From positions 1 through 27,778 of the IMG/VR virus record IMGVR_UViG_3300030060_005203: 27,778 nt of DNA. One strand, 5' to 3'. A program made the position numbers and the translations under genes. The notes beneath the pieces are model-generated. The model worked only from the letters and a program-made list of their open reading frames with translations. It made no database searches and was not told the origin of the DNA. Of this stretch, positions 15,159 to 21,952 are shown one piece after another. Numbering within the stretch: the stretch's first letter is position 1; each line of letters opens with the position of its first letter. This stretch comes from a virus.

Positions 15159-15292
15159 AAAAAACTTTTAAAACACCTAGTAAAACAAGTCCAAAGGGAG
15201 GCAGAAGAGCTTGTCTATGTGATGATAAAGAAACGTATTCAATCAAATGCTGTAAAGGCAATATCATGAATCAAGGTATTGGCAGTATTTGA
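15155..15292 (+). CDS. 45-aa Cys-rich micro-protein (NQGIGSI end)
   Basis: The frame runs from ATG 15155 to TGA 15290-15292, coupled to the preceding micro-gene. It has a basic N-terminus (MKKTFKTPSKTSPKGGRR) followed by ACLCDDKETYSIKCCKGN and ends NQGIGSI. Four Cys arranged C-x-C...C-C could bind one zinc ion. The pattern RxCLCxD...YSxKCC.G..xxQGIGxI is one I recall in Bacteroidota phages and prophages next to head genes. It may be a minor capsid or DNA-binding protein. Function not established. Confidence 0.7.
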   Translation: MKKTFKTPSKTSPKGGRRACLCDDKETYSIKCCKGNIMNQGIGSI

Positions 15293-15314
15293 AAATACAA
15301 ATAGTAATTATTAA

Positions 15315-15323
15315 TCGTTATAA
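15315..15323 (+). promoter_or_regulatory. Degenerate ACGTTATATAA-like motif (TCGTTATAA) before the scaffold gene
   Basis: TCGTTATAA lies in the 46-base gap 15293-15338, about 16 bases before ATG 15339. It resembles the four exact motif copies but lacks the leading AC and one TA step. The upstream string AAATACAAAT is shared with the gap before 13443. It is a weaker candidate for the same regulatory element. Confidence 0.3.
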
Positions 15324-15338
15324 GAAATATATATTAAC

Positions 15339-15920
15339 ATGAAATCAACACAAATTTTAGAAAAAATCAAAACCTTTTTAGGAGAGGAAACTTCTGATGA
15401 GGTATTAGTAGAGTTAGCTCAGGCTAAGCTCGAAAATGGAACAGTTTTAGAAGCTGAGGCTTTTGAAGCTGGTAAAGAAATTTTTATTGTATCTGAGGAT
15501 GATAGAGTAGCTGTCCCTGTAGGAGAGTACATGATGGAGGATGGTAGAAAACTTATTGTCAAAGAAGAGGGAATCATTGGAGAAATCAAAGCAAAAGAAG
15601 AAGAGCCATCTGTAAAAGAAGAGGATAGAACTGATGCTAAATTAGAAGAGGAAAAAAAAGAAGAAAAGGAAGACATGAAAAAATATGTTAGAAAAGAAGA
15701 GTTCCAGACAGCTATTGATGAAATCAAAGATATGATAAACAAACTTCAAGAAGAGAAAGAAGAGAAGAAAGAAGAGATGAGCCAGAAGCTAAGCGCAGCT
15801 CCAGCATCAGCTCCTATCACTCACAATCCTGAAGTTAGAAGTAATACTAAGGTTCAATTTGGAACAAACAGAAGAGAAACGACCTTAGATAGAGTAATGA
15901 AAAAATTAACAAATAATTAA
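15339..15920 (+). CDS. Putative capsid scaffolding protein
   Basis: The 193-aa product is directly upstream of the major capsid gene. Its N-terminal third has VELAQAKLENGTVLEAEAFE and DDRVAVPVGEYMMEDGRKLI, a block I recall from Bacteroidota phage proteins in this position. The middle and C-terminal parts are Glu/Lys-rich, nearly continuous helix and coiled coil (EEFQTAIDEIKDMINKLQEE), with a basic C-terminus (RETTLDRVMKKLTNN) such as scaffolds use to bind the capsid shell. It would guide capsid assembly and then be removed by the protease. Assigned by position and composition. Confidence 0.65.
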   Translation: MKSTQILEKIKTFLGEETSDEVLVELAQAKLENGTVLEAEAFEAGKEIFIVSEDDRVAVPVGEYMMEDGRKLIVKEEGIIGEIKAKEEEPSVKEEDRTDAKLEEEKKEEKEDMKKYVRKEEFQTAIDEIKDMINKLQEEKEEKKEEMSQKLSAAPASAPITHNPEVRSNTKVQFGTNRRETTLDRVMKKLTNN

Positions 15921-15931
15921 AATTAAATAAA

Positions 15932-16867
15932 ATGCCAAATCCAACAATTACAGCAAGTAGTTATGCAGGAGAATTTGCAGGCAAATATATTGCAGCAAGT
16001 TTATTAACAGCAAAAACTTTAGATGATGCTGCTATAACTATTTTGCCAAATGTAAAATTTAAGGCTGCTATGAAAGTAGGAGCTTTTTCAAATCTAGTAA
16101 GAAGTGCTGATTGTGATTTTGATTCAACGACATCTGGACTTACACTTACAGAAAAGGTTATAACTCCTACTGAGTTACAAGTAAACCTACAAATATGTAA
16201 AAAAGAATTACACGCAGACTGGGAAGCTGCTCAAATGGGCTTTAGTGCTTTCGATAGTTTACCTCCTTTGTTCTCTGACTTTGTTATCGCTAGAGTAGCA
16301 GCAGAGGTTGCAAGTGCAACTGAAACTTCTATTTGGGATGGTGCTGCAGGCGAGGGAAATTTTGATGGCTTTAGAGCTTTAGCTTTAGCTGATGGTACTG
16401 TAAATGATGTTACAGGTGCTGATGCAGGAGCAGTTACAGCTTCAAATGTAGTCGAAAAATTAGGAAACATTGTAGATGCTATTCCAAGTGGTGTTTATGG
16501 TGCTGATGATTTATACATCTATTTATCTCAAAATATGTTTAAGGCTTATGTAAGAGCTTTAGGTGGTTTTGGAGCTAATGGTCTAGGTGCTGCTGGTGTT
16601 AACAATCAAGGTACAAACTTCTACAATGGAGGAGAGTTAATGTTTGATGGAGTAAAACTATATCCATCTTCAGGATTTAGAGACAACTGTGCAATTGCAG
16701 CAAGAGCTTCAAACTTATACTTTGGTACTGGTTTATTAAATGACAGAAACGAAGTCAAAGTTATTGATATGTCAGATATTGATGGCTCTCAAAATGTAAG
16801 AGTAGTCATGAGATATACAGCAGGAGTTCAGATAGGAGTAGGTGCAGACGTTGTACTTTACGACTAA
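15932..16867 (+). CDS. Major capsid protein
   Basis: The 311-aa protein follows the scaffold by 11 bases and precedes a strong terminator. It is rich in Ala, Gly, Asp and Thr with few Cys and has features of HK97-like capsid proteins: a helical N-terminus, a long TPTELQVNLQICKKELHADW segment, a spine-helix region (FVIARVAAEVASATETSIWD), and a late block SDIDGSQNVRVVMRYTAGVQ typical of the domain that ends such proteins. GAAGEGNFDGFRALALADG is a pattern I recall in flavobacterial phage capsids. No signal or enzyme motif is present. Context makes this assignment strong. Confidence 0.8.
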   Translation: MPNPTITASSYAGEFAGKYIAASLLTAKTLDDAAITILPNVKFKAAMKVGAFSNLVRSADCDFDSTTSGLTLTEKVITPTELQVNLQICKKELHADWEAAQMGFSAFDSLPPLFSDFVIARVAAEVASATETSIWDGAAGEGNFDGFRALALADGTVNDVTGADAGAVTASNVVEKLGNIVDAIPSGVYGADDLYIYLSQNMFKAYVRALGGFGANGLGAAGVNNQGTNFYNGGELMFDGVKLYPSSGFRDNCAIAARASNLYFGTGLLNDRNEVKVIDMSDIDGSQNVRVVMRYTAGVQIGVGADVVLYD

Positions 16868-16886
16868 GAGAAATAATTAACTAATC

Positions 16887-16911
16887 AAAGGGGAGGTTAA
16901 CCCTCCCTTTT
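16887..16911 (+). terminator. Rho-independent terminator after the capsid gene
   Basis: AAAGGGGAGG at 16888-16897 can pair with CCTCCCTTTT at 16902-16911 around a TTAAC loop, with the right arm ending in T residues. The T run is short, so some read-through into the tail tube gene is likely. It would separate strong capsid expression from the downstream genes. Confidence 0.75.
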
Positions 16912-16926
16912 AAATAAATAAATAAT

Positions 16927-17451
16927 ATGGCTTGTATATTAACAAAAGGTAGAGCTTTACCATGTAAGAGTGGAGTAGGTGGCTTAAAAGCTGTTTTCTT
17001 TGTAGATTTTGGAGGCTTAGGAGATTTAACAAAATCAGCAGGAGAAGTATCAGCTTTTGGAGGCAGTCCAACACTTATGAAATTCGATATTAAAGGTAAT
17101 TCAACTCTCGATACAACTGTAACCTCATCAAGAGAAAATGGTACAACTTTTTATTCATCTAGCCTAGTTCTAAATTTGACGTTTCAGGAAAAGCAAACAT
17201 CAGAAGAAATTAAACTTCTTGCTATTGCTAGACCTCAAATTATAGTTCAAGATTACAACGAAAATTTCTTTTTATTAGGAGAGATTCATGGGTGTGAGCT
17301 TGAATCTGGTACATTTAGTTCTGGAGCTGGAATGGGTGATATGTCTGGGTACTCGTTGACATTTACAACAGCAGAGACTGACCCTCCATTATACGTTCAG
17401 AAATCTGTCATGGATGCTGCTAGTGAGGGTACACAAATAACACCTAACTAA
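16927..17451 (+). CDS. Major tail tube protein (putative)
   Basis: The 174-aa product begins MACILTKGRALPCKSGVGGL and continues AVFFVDFG, with SSRENGTTFYSSSLVLNLTF in the middle and GMGDMSGYSLTFTTAETDPP near the end. I recognise this family from flavobacterial phages, where it is a major virion protein with a beta-rich tail-tube-like pattern. It lies between the capsid and portal genes and is bracketed by terminators on both sides (16887-16911 and 17517-17548), fitting a very abundant product with its own transcript control. No gene for a contractile sheath was found, so a siphovirus tail is likely. Confidence 0.65.
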   Translation: MACILTKGRALPCKSGVGGLKAVFFVDFGGLGDLTKSAGEVSAFGGSPTLMKFDIKGNSTLDTTVTSSRENGTTFYSSSLVLNLTFQEKQTSEEIKLLAIARPQIIVQDYNENFFLLGEIHGCELESGTFSSGAGMGDMSGYSLTFTTAETDPPLYVQKSVMDAASEGTQITPN

Positions 17452-17516
17452 AAATAAATTAGTATATTTACAATACACTTTTAATTTTTCATAATAAGAG
17501 TTAGTTTTGTTTTTGA

Positions 17517-17548
17517 GGGGATAGATTTTTTTCTATCCCTTTTTTTTT
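17517..17548 (+). terminator. Strong Rho-independent terminator
   Basis: GGGATAGA (17518-17525) and TCTATCCC (17532-17539) form a perfect 8-bp stem around six T, followed by nine T (17540-17548). It ends the capsid/tail-tube transcript. This is the clearest terminator in the window. Confidence 0.9.
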
Positions 17549-17593
17549 GTATATTGCTCAAGAGTAGTAAATAAGTTTTTTCATTTGGGAAAG

Positions 17594-17621
17594 GAGTCTG
17601 TAAATACAGGCTCTTTTTTTT
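17594..17621 (+). terminator. Second Rho-independent terminator
   Basis: GAGTCTGT (17594-17601) pairs with ACAGGCTC (17606-17613), with one T-G wobble, around AAAT, followed by eight T. It comes only about 45 bases after the previous terminator, so it either backs it up or ends a short transcript that begins between them. Confidence 0.85.
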
Positions 17622-17641
17622 GTACAAAAAATAAACTATTA

Positions 17642-17652
17642 ACGTTATATAA
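17642..17652 (+). promoter_or_regulatory. ACGTTATATAA motif before the portal block
   Basis: This exact copy is followed by GT and ATG 17655, directly after a double terminator. Transcription must restart here for the portal block to be expressed, which is strong context for a promoter. The upstream bases (ATTA) match those before other copies. Confidence 0.65.
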
Positions 17653-17654
17653 GT

Positions 17655-18005
17655 ATGATACGTCTGACTACATCTTCCTCAGCACAAACTTTAAAGATAA
17701 TACCTAGAAGTTATGCGAGTTCAGTAAGTATGATTCTTAGAGATGATTCTACAAATACCTCTACTACATATACTAGCATAAGCACCTCTACAGACAAAAA
17801 TTATCTTGTAATTTCACAGGCTTTAAATCCTGTTTTAGTGGAGGGCAGGTTTTATGATTTAACAATTAAAGAGGGTAGTAATATAATCTACAAAGACAAA
17901 ATATTCTGTACAGACCAGACTATCTCTGATTACAGCATAAATAGTGGAGAGTACACAATACCAACAGGAGATGATAAGTTTGACAATGACTACATAATTA
18001 TATGA
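17655..18005 (+). CDS. Small virion-type protein (116 aa)
   Basis: The product starts MIRLTTSSSAQTLKIIPRSY and shows ASSVSMILRDDSTNTSTTYT, then NPVLVEGRFYDLTIKEGSNI and IYKDKIFCTDQ. This is a beta-strand-rich pattern I recall next to the portal gene in many flavobacterial phages. It is first after the double terminator and motif, and overlaps the portal start by 4 bases (ATGA). It probably is a minor structural or head-tail protein. No enzymatic residues are visible. Confidence 0.6.
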   Translation: MIRLTTSSSAQTLKIIPRSYASSVSMILRDDSTNTSTTYTSISTSTDKNYLVISQALNPVLVEGRFYDLTIKEGSNIIYKDKIFCTDQTISDYSINSGEYTIPTGDDKFDNDYIII

Positions 18006-19798
18006 AAAAAAGAAATAAATTAGGGCAGTTTGTAAAACAATCAAAATCTGATTTGAGTATTGTCAACTTAAGTAGTTATACCTCGCCTCAAATTAAAGAA
18101 GTTGCTAGTAAAGAGTTTGTAAGCTATGGAGAAGACAATAACTATTTTCAATATCTTATTGACAGATACAATGGCAGTCCCTCAAATAATGCTATCATAA
18201 ATGGTGTTAGTGAGATGATTTATGGCAAAGGCTTAGATGCTACTGATTCAAGCGCAAAGCCTGAACAATATGCACAAATGAAATCTTTATTCAACAAAGA
18301 TTGTACTCGTAAACTTTGTTATGATTTAAAACTTATGGGTCAATGTGCAATACAAGTAATTTATTCTCAAGATAGAGAAAAGGTTGTACAATTAGAACAC
18401 ATTCCTATAGAAACGCTAAGAGCTGAAAAGTGTGATGACAAAGGCGAAATAAACGCTTATTATTATTTTAACGACTGGAGCAAGTATAAGCGAGGAAATA
18501 TTTTAAAACGTATTCCAGCATTTGGAAAGTCTAATGAGGGCTTAGAGATACTTTATATTAAGCCATACAGGGCAGGATTCAAGTATTACTCACCTGTAGA
18601 TTATCAAGGTGGCATACAATACGCTGAACTAGAAGAAGAAATATCCAACTATCATCTAAACAACATAAAGCAAGGTCTAGCACCTAGCATGTTAATTAAT
18701 TTTTCAAATGGTACTCCAGACCCACAGCAAAGGGAAATGATAGAAAGGCGTATCTATGATAAGTTTTCTGGTAGCTCTAATGCAGGTAAATTTATACTAG
18801 CTTTTAATGACAATCCAGAAAATGCTGCAACTATAGAGCCTATACAGTTATCAGATGCTCATAATCAATATCAGTTTTTGAGTGATGAAAGCTCTAAAAA
18901 TATTATGGTATCTCACAGAGTTGTAAGTCCTTTGCTATTTGGTATTAAGGATAATACAGGTCTAGGGAACAATGCAGATGAGTTAAAAACAGCTTCTATT
19001 CTGTTCGACAATCTAGTAATTAAAGGATTCCAAAATTTATTGATTGAGGCTTTTGAAGATATACTAGCATATAATAAAATATCTTTGCATTTATATTTTA
19101 AAACTTTACAGCCTCTCGAGTTTACTGATTTGTCAAATGTAACAGACAAAGAAACAAGAGAAGAGGAGACAGGTGTAAAACTGTGTTCGCATGAATTATC
19201 AAAAGAAGATTTATCTGATGAGGAGTTTGATGTCATACTAGATGAGCTAAGAGGTAAAAAAATGTCAGAGGAATGGGATGAAGTAGAATCAAGAGAATAC
19301 AGCGAGGATAATGAAAGCATTGAGGAATGGGCTACAAAGAATATAGCAACTAACGAAACAGAATTATCTGTATCTATAGGCTCCAAAAAAAGTGGATTTA
19401 GCTATCTTGATAAATCATTTTATAAAGTTAGATACAGATACTCAGAAAAGTATTCATCAGGAAACTCAAGACTATTTTGTAGAATCATGATGAATAGGTC
19501 AAGGAATGGGGTTGTTTATAGAATAGAGGACATTGACAAAGCGAGTGCAGCAGGTGTTAATAGGTCATTTGGGCATAAGGGTCAACCATATGATTTGTTC
19601 AGGTTTAAGGGAGGGGTTAATTGTGGTCATTTTTTTGAAGAGGTTTTATATAGGTTGAAATCAAAAACTTATAAAAAAGTAATTCAAAATTATGATATAG
19701 TAGATAGTATCCCAAAATCATTTTTACCAACACCAAGAGGCTATAAAGATGCTAGAACAGCTCCTAAGGATATGCCTAGACAAGGAAGAAAAAAATAA
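18002..19798 (+). CDS. Portal protein with extra C-terminal domain
   Basis: The 598-aa protein has a phage portal body: an N-terminal YGEDNNYFQYLIDRYNGSPS, then NAIINGVSEMIYGKG, a wing domain with LKLMGQCAIQVIYS, VQLEHIPIETLRAEKC and LEILYIKPYRAG, and a stem/clip part with SHRVVSPLLFGIKDNTGLGN. Portals form the 12-subunit ring through which DNA is pumped. After an acidic linker (about 395-455) it carries a second domain from about residue 473 (FYKVRYRYSEKYSSGNSRLF ... YDLFRFKGGVNCGHFFEEVL). I recall this extension in Bacteroidota phage portals; its Cys/His-rich end might bind metal. Its function is unknown. Confidence 0.85.
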   Translation: MKKRNKLGQFVKQSKSDLSIVNLSSYTSPQIKEVASKEFVSYGEDNNYFQYLIDRYNGSPSNNAIINGVSEMIYGKGLDATDSSAKPEQYAQMKSLFNKDCTRKLCYDLKLMGQCAIQVIYSQDREKVVQLEHIPIETLRAEKCDDKGEINAYYYFNDWSKYKRGNILKRIPAFGKSNEGLEILYIKPYRAGFKYYSPVDYQGGIQYAELEEEISNYHLNNIKQGLAPSMLINFSNGTPDPQQREMIERRIYDKFSGSSNAGKFILAFNDNPENAATIEPIQLSDAHNQYQFLSDESSKNIMVSHRVVSPLLFGIKDNTGLGNNADELKTASILFDNLVIKGFQNLLIEAFEDILAYNKISLHLYFKTLQPLEFTDLSNVTDKETREEETGVKLCSHELSKEDLSDEEFDVILDELRGKKMSEEWDEVESREYSEDNESIEEWATKNIATNETELSVSIGSKKSGFSYLDKSFYKVRYRYSEKYSSGNSRLFCRIMMNRSRNGVVYRIEDIDKASAAGVNRSFGHKGQPYDLFRFKGGVNCGHFFEEVLYRLKSKTYKKVIQNYDIVDSIPKSFLPTPRGYKDARTAPKDMPRQGRKK

Positions 19799-19801
19799 AA
19801 T

Positions 19802-20302
19802 ATGGCAACAGTATTATTTATATCGAGAACAGACTTAATAAAAAATAGTATCATTGATGGTAATGTAGATACAGATAAATTTATACAATTTATTAAAGTA
19901 GCTCAAGAAATAGAAATACGAAATTATCTAGGTAGCAAGTTATATGATAAAATAGTCTCTGATATTTCTGGTAGTGGCTTGACAGGAAACTATCAAACGC
20001 TTGTAAATGTTTATGTACAGCCTATGTTGATTTGGTTTGCACAGGCAGAGTATTATCCCTATGCTGCCTATCAATTGAAACAAGGAGGTTTATTCAAACA
20101 TACCTCAGAAAATGCAGAGCCAGTTGAAAAAACTGAGGTAGATTATTTAGTAGGTAAAGCTAGAGATACAGCTGAGTATTATACTCAAAGATTTTTAGAT
20201 TACATATCTAACAACAGTAATTTGTTTCCTGAGTACAACGATAATTCAGGAGGGGATGTTTACCCTGATTCTGATGCTTTATTTAATGGATGGGTACTAT
20301 GA
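19802..20302 (+). CDS. Head-tail connector-type protein (DUF6712-like)
   Basis: The 166-aa protein is mostly helical: LFISRTDLIKNSIIDGNVDT, DKFIQFIKVAQEIEIRNYLG, then PMLIWFAQAEYYPYAAYQL and KTEVDYLVGKARDTAEYYTQ, ending PDSDALFNGWVL. This matches the Bacteroidota phage family I know as DUF6712, whose helical-bundle pattern resembles gp6-type adaptor proteins below the portal. It starts 3 bases after the portal stop. It likely joins portal to neck. Its end overlaps the next micro-gene (ATGA). Confidence 0.7.
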   Translation: MATVLFISRTDLIKNSIIDGNVDTDKFIQFIKVAQEIEIRNYLGSKLYDKIVSDISGSGLTGNYQTLVNVYVQPMLIWFAQAEYYPYAAYQLKQGGLFKHTSENAEPVEKTEVDYLVGKARDTAEYYTQRFLDYISNNSNLFPEYNDNSGGDVYPDSDALFNGWVL

Positions 20303-20409
20303 CATACAAACCAAAAGAAAAAAATATAACAAAACTAAAACAATATTTAAGTAAGTATTGGACTCAAAACAATACATATAATTTTAACGTAAAATATAAA
20401 AAGAAATAG
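20299..20409 (+). CDS. 36-aa basic hypothetical protein
   Basis: The frame runs from ATG 20299 (ATGA overlap) to TAG 20407-20409. It reads MTYKPKEKNITKLKQYLSKY and ends KYKKK; about one third of residues are Lys. Nothing recognisable is present. The coupling to the connector gene and the 2-base gap to the next micro-gene make it plausible. Confidence 0.45.
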   Translation: MTYKPKEKNITKLKQYLSKYWTQNNTYNFNVKYKKK

Positions 20410-20411
20410 TT

Positions 20412-20567
20412 ATGCCATATGGAAAAATATATGATACATCAAATTTTGGCAATCCTGTCGAGAATGGATGGGGTGGTATTTATTATGACCTTACAGAATT
20501 TGAAATTTTAGCTGAGGATGGAAACTATTTATTAACAGAAGATAATAACAAAATAATTTTAGAATAA
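20412..20567 (+). CDS. 51-aa micro-protein (MPYGKIYDTS family)
   Basis: The frame runs from ATG 20412 to TAA 20565-20567 and shares its last base with the next ATG (TAATG). It starts MPYGKIYDTSNFGNPVENGW and then has GGIYYDLTEF followed by an acidic end. The MPxGKIYxTSxFG pattern is one I recall in flavobacterial phages in front of fibre-like genes. It is probably a small virion component such as a tip or linker, although direct evidence is lacking. Confidence 0.6.
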   Translation: MPYGKIYDTSNFGNPVENGWGGIYYDLTEFEILAEDGNYLLTEDNNKIILE

Positions 20568-21124
20568 TGAGTAACAAAAAATTTAGTGAATTTACAGAGC
20601 AAACAGATAATGCAAACGTAGGATTTGTTGCAGGTTTCAATGGTTCTACGAATGTTAGAATAAGCCCTGCAAATATTGTAAATAGTTCAAAGAAAACAAT
20701 CACACCAAAAACAGGAGATGGTAGCATAGCTGCAACTGAAAGAAATCATATTATCACTTTTAACACAGCTGGCACAGCTAGACTTGATTTACCTGATTCT
20801 GGGGATGGCTCACAGGTAGGCATGAGTTATGAATTTATAACAACAATCAGCGCTTCATCTGGTACTCATACTGTAAAAAATGCAGACACTTCTAATGAGG
20901 TTTTCGTAGGCTCTGTTTTAGTAACAGATACAGGAAGTACAAAATCACAAATTTTCGAAACTGATGGGTCTGATAATTTTAGTAGAATAAATATGGCTGG
21001 AGATGGCACAGGAGGATTAAAAGGCACAAGACTTAAATTTACAAACCTTGCTGCTGATTTATGGTTTGTTGAGGGAGTCCTTATTGGCAGTGGCAATCCT
21101 GCAACACCATTTGCAACATCATAA
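20567..21124 (+). CDS. Virion surface/fibre-like protein (185 aa)
   Basis: The N-terminus NKKFSEFTEQTDNANVGFVA followed by GFNGSTNVRISPANI is a repeat-like module found at the start of many phage fibre or appendage proteins, including marine phages. The rest is Ser/Thr/Gly/Asp-rich beta structure, such as GDGSQVGMSYEFITTISASS, as in head-decoration or tail-fibre proteins. It is a small candidate for a surface spike, fibre or decoration protein. A receptor-binding function is inferred only. It is coupled to the 51-aa gene by a shared A. Confidence 0.55.
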   Translation: MSNKKFSEFTEQTDNANVGFVAGFNGSTNVRISPANIVNSSKKTITPKTGDGSIAATERNHIITFNTAGTARLDLPDSGDGSQVGMSYEFITTISASSGTHTVKNADTSNEVFVGSVLVTDTGSTKSQIFETDGSDNFSRINMAGDGTGGLKGTRLKFTNLAADLWFVEGVLIGSGNPATPFATS

Positions 21125-21134
21125 AATATAAAAC

Positions 21135-21308
21135 ATGAAATATAAATTTAAAGATAGAGAACAAATGAGCCTTATGTATAACAGCATAAGCACACCTCAC
21201 TCGCATGGGATTGTAGTTGATGGAAACTATTTAATTATAGAATGGGATGGAAAAGAGCCTGAGGGATGGAGTGAGTATCAATACAAGGATAAAAAAAGTA
21301 AAAAGTAA
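21135..21308 (+). CDS. 57-aa hypothetical protein
   Basis: The frame runs from ATG 21135 to TAA 21306-21308, sharing a base with the next start. It reads MKYKFKDREQMSLMYNSIST and later GIVVDGNYLIIEWDGKEPEG, a compact beta-hairpin pattern ending in a Lys-rich tail. No family is recognised. Its coupling to the next gene and protein-like composition support it being real. Confidence 0.5.
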   Translation: MKYKFKDREQMSLMYNSISTPHSHGIVVDGNYLIIEWDGKEPEGWSEYQYKDKKSKK

Positions 21309-21622
21309 TGGCTACTAAAATAAGCGAAGATACAAACGTACTACTTGACCTAAAAACAATAGGTATAATTATAGGAGGTGTACTAATGGTAGCTGGAACT
21401 TATTTTACGCTATCCTCATCAGTAGAAAAAAATTCAGAGGATATTGAAGCTATAAATCAAAATACTATCAATCCTGTTGAGTTCGATTATAAGGATAAAT
21501 TGATACGCAGCACCATTGAAAAGATAGAGTCAGATGTATCAACTGTCAAAGATGATGTAAACGAAATAAAAGAGTCTCTTAGTAAGATTGACGAAAGACT
21601 TTATGAGATTCGTAAAAATTAA
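21308..21622 (+). CDS. Membrane-anchored coiled-coil protein, possible lysis or virion factor
   Basis: The 104-aa product has one hydrophobic segment at about residues 17-33 (TIGIIIGGVLMVAGTYF) and then a coiled coil (NSEDIEAINQ...KIESDVSTVKDDVNEIKESL). Proteins with this shape, starting MATKISE, occur next to exported and lysis genes in flavobacterial phages. It could be a spanin-like or anti-holin-like part, but it has neither a lipobox nor a typical spanin pair. The stop overlaps the start of the next exported protein by 20 bases. The membrane coiled-coil call is secure; the role is open. Confidence 0.6.
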   Translation: MATKISEDTNVLLDLKTIGIIIGGVLMVAGTYFTLSSSVEKNSEDIEAINQNTINPVEFDYKDKLIRSTIEKIESDVSTVKDDVNEIKESLSKIDERLYEIRKN

Positions 21623-21950
21623 TAAAATATGTGTGATTATTGCCCTTTTGCTGGGAACTGTGTGTTATGCACAAGCTAACATTGATGTCATTCAATACTC
21701 AGCAGAATTTGTAAAAGACAATGAAATTAGTTTAAAGAACTTTAAACAATATAATACAAAGGTTTTGTATATGTCTAAAGATTCAGACAGCTTTGTAGAA
21801 AACAAAGTAGAATACATTCCTACAATTATTTTATTTCATAATGGAGAAGAGGTGTTTAGAGTTGAGGCAGGTATAAGTTTGACCTTACCTAGTAATACTA
21901 TACAACTAATTGATAATCAGATAGATAGCATATTAGAAAGTAAGTTTTAA
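21603..21950 (+). CDS. Exported thioredoxin-fold-like protein without CxxC
   Basis: The start is ATG 21603; an in-frame TTG at 21588 is less likely because ATG gives a proper signal peptide (MRFVKINKICVIIALLLGTV then CYAQA, cleavage near residue 24). The 115-aa product then has a thioredoxin-like pattern with VEYIPTIILFHNGEEVFRVE, in which the cis-Pro after Ile is kept. The active-site CxxC is absent, so redox catalysis is not expected. It may act as a binding or folding partner in the periplasm. It precedes the outer-membrane-like protein by 2 bases, so joint export is likely. Confidence 0.65.
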   Translation: MRFVKINKICVIIALLLGTVCYAQANIDVIQYSAEFVKDNEISLKNFKQYNTKVLYMSKDSDSFVENKVEYIPTIILFHNGEEVFRVEAGISLTLPSNTIQLIDNQIDSILESKF

Positions 21951-21952
21951 AT

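Noticed and set aside
18913-19386. Minus-strand open frame of 157 codons
   Set aside because: It lies wholly inside the portal gene and its Ser-rich translation mirrors the acidic linker coding on the + strand. No start context or neighbour supports it.
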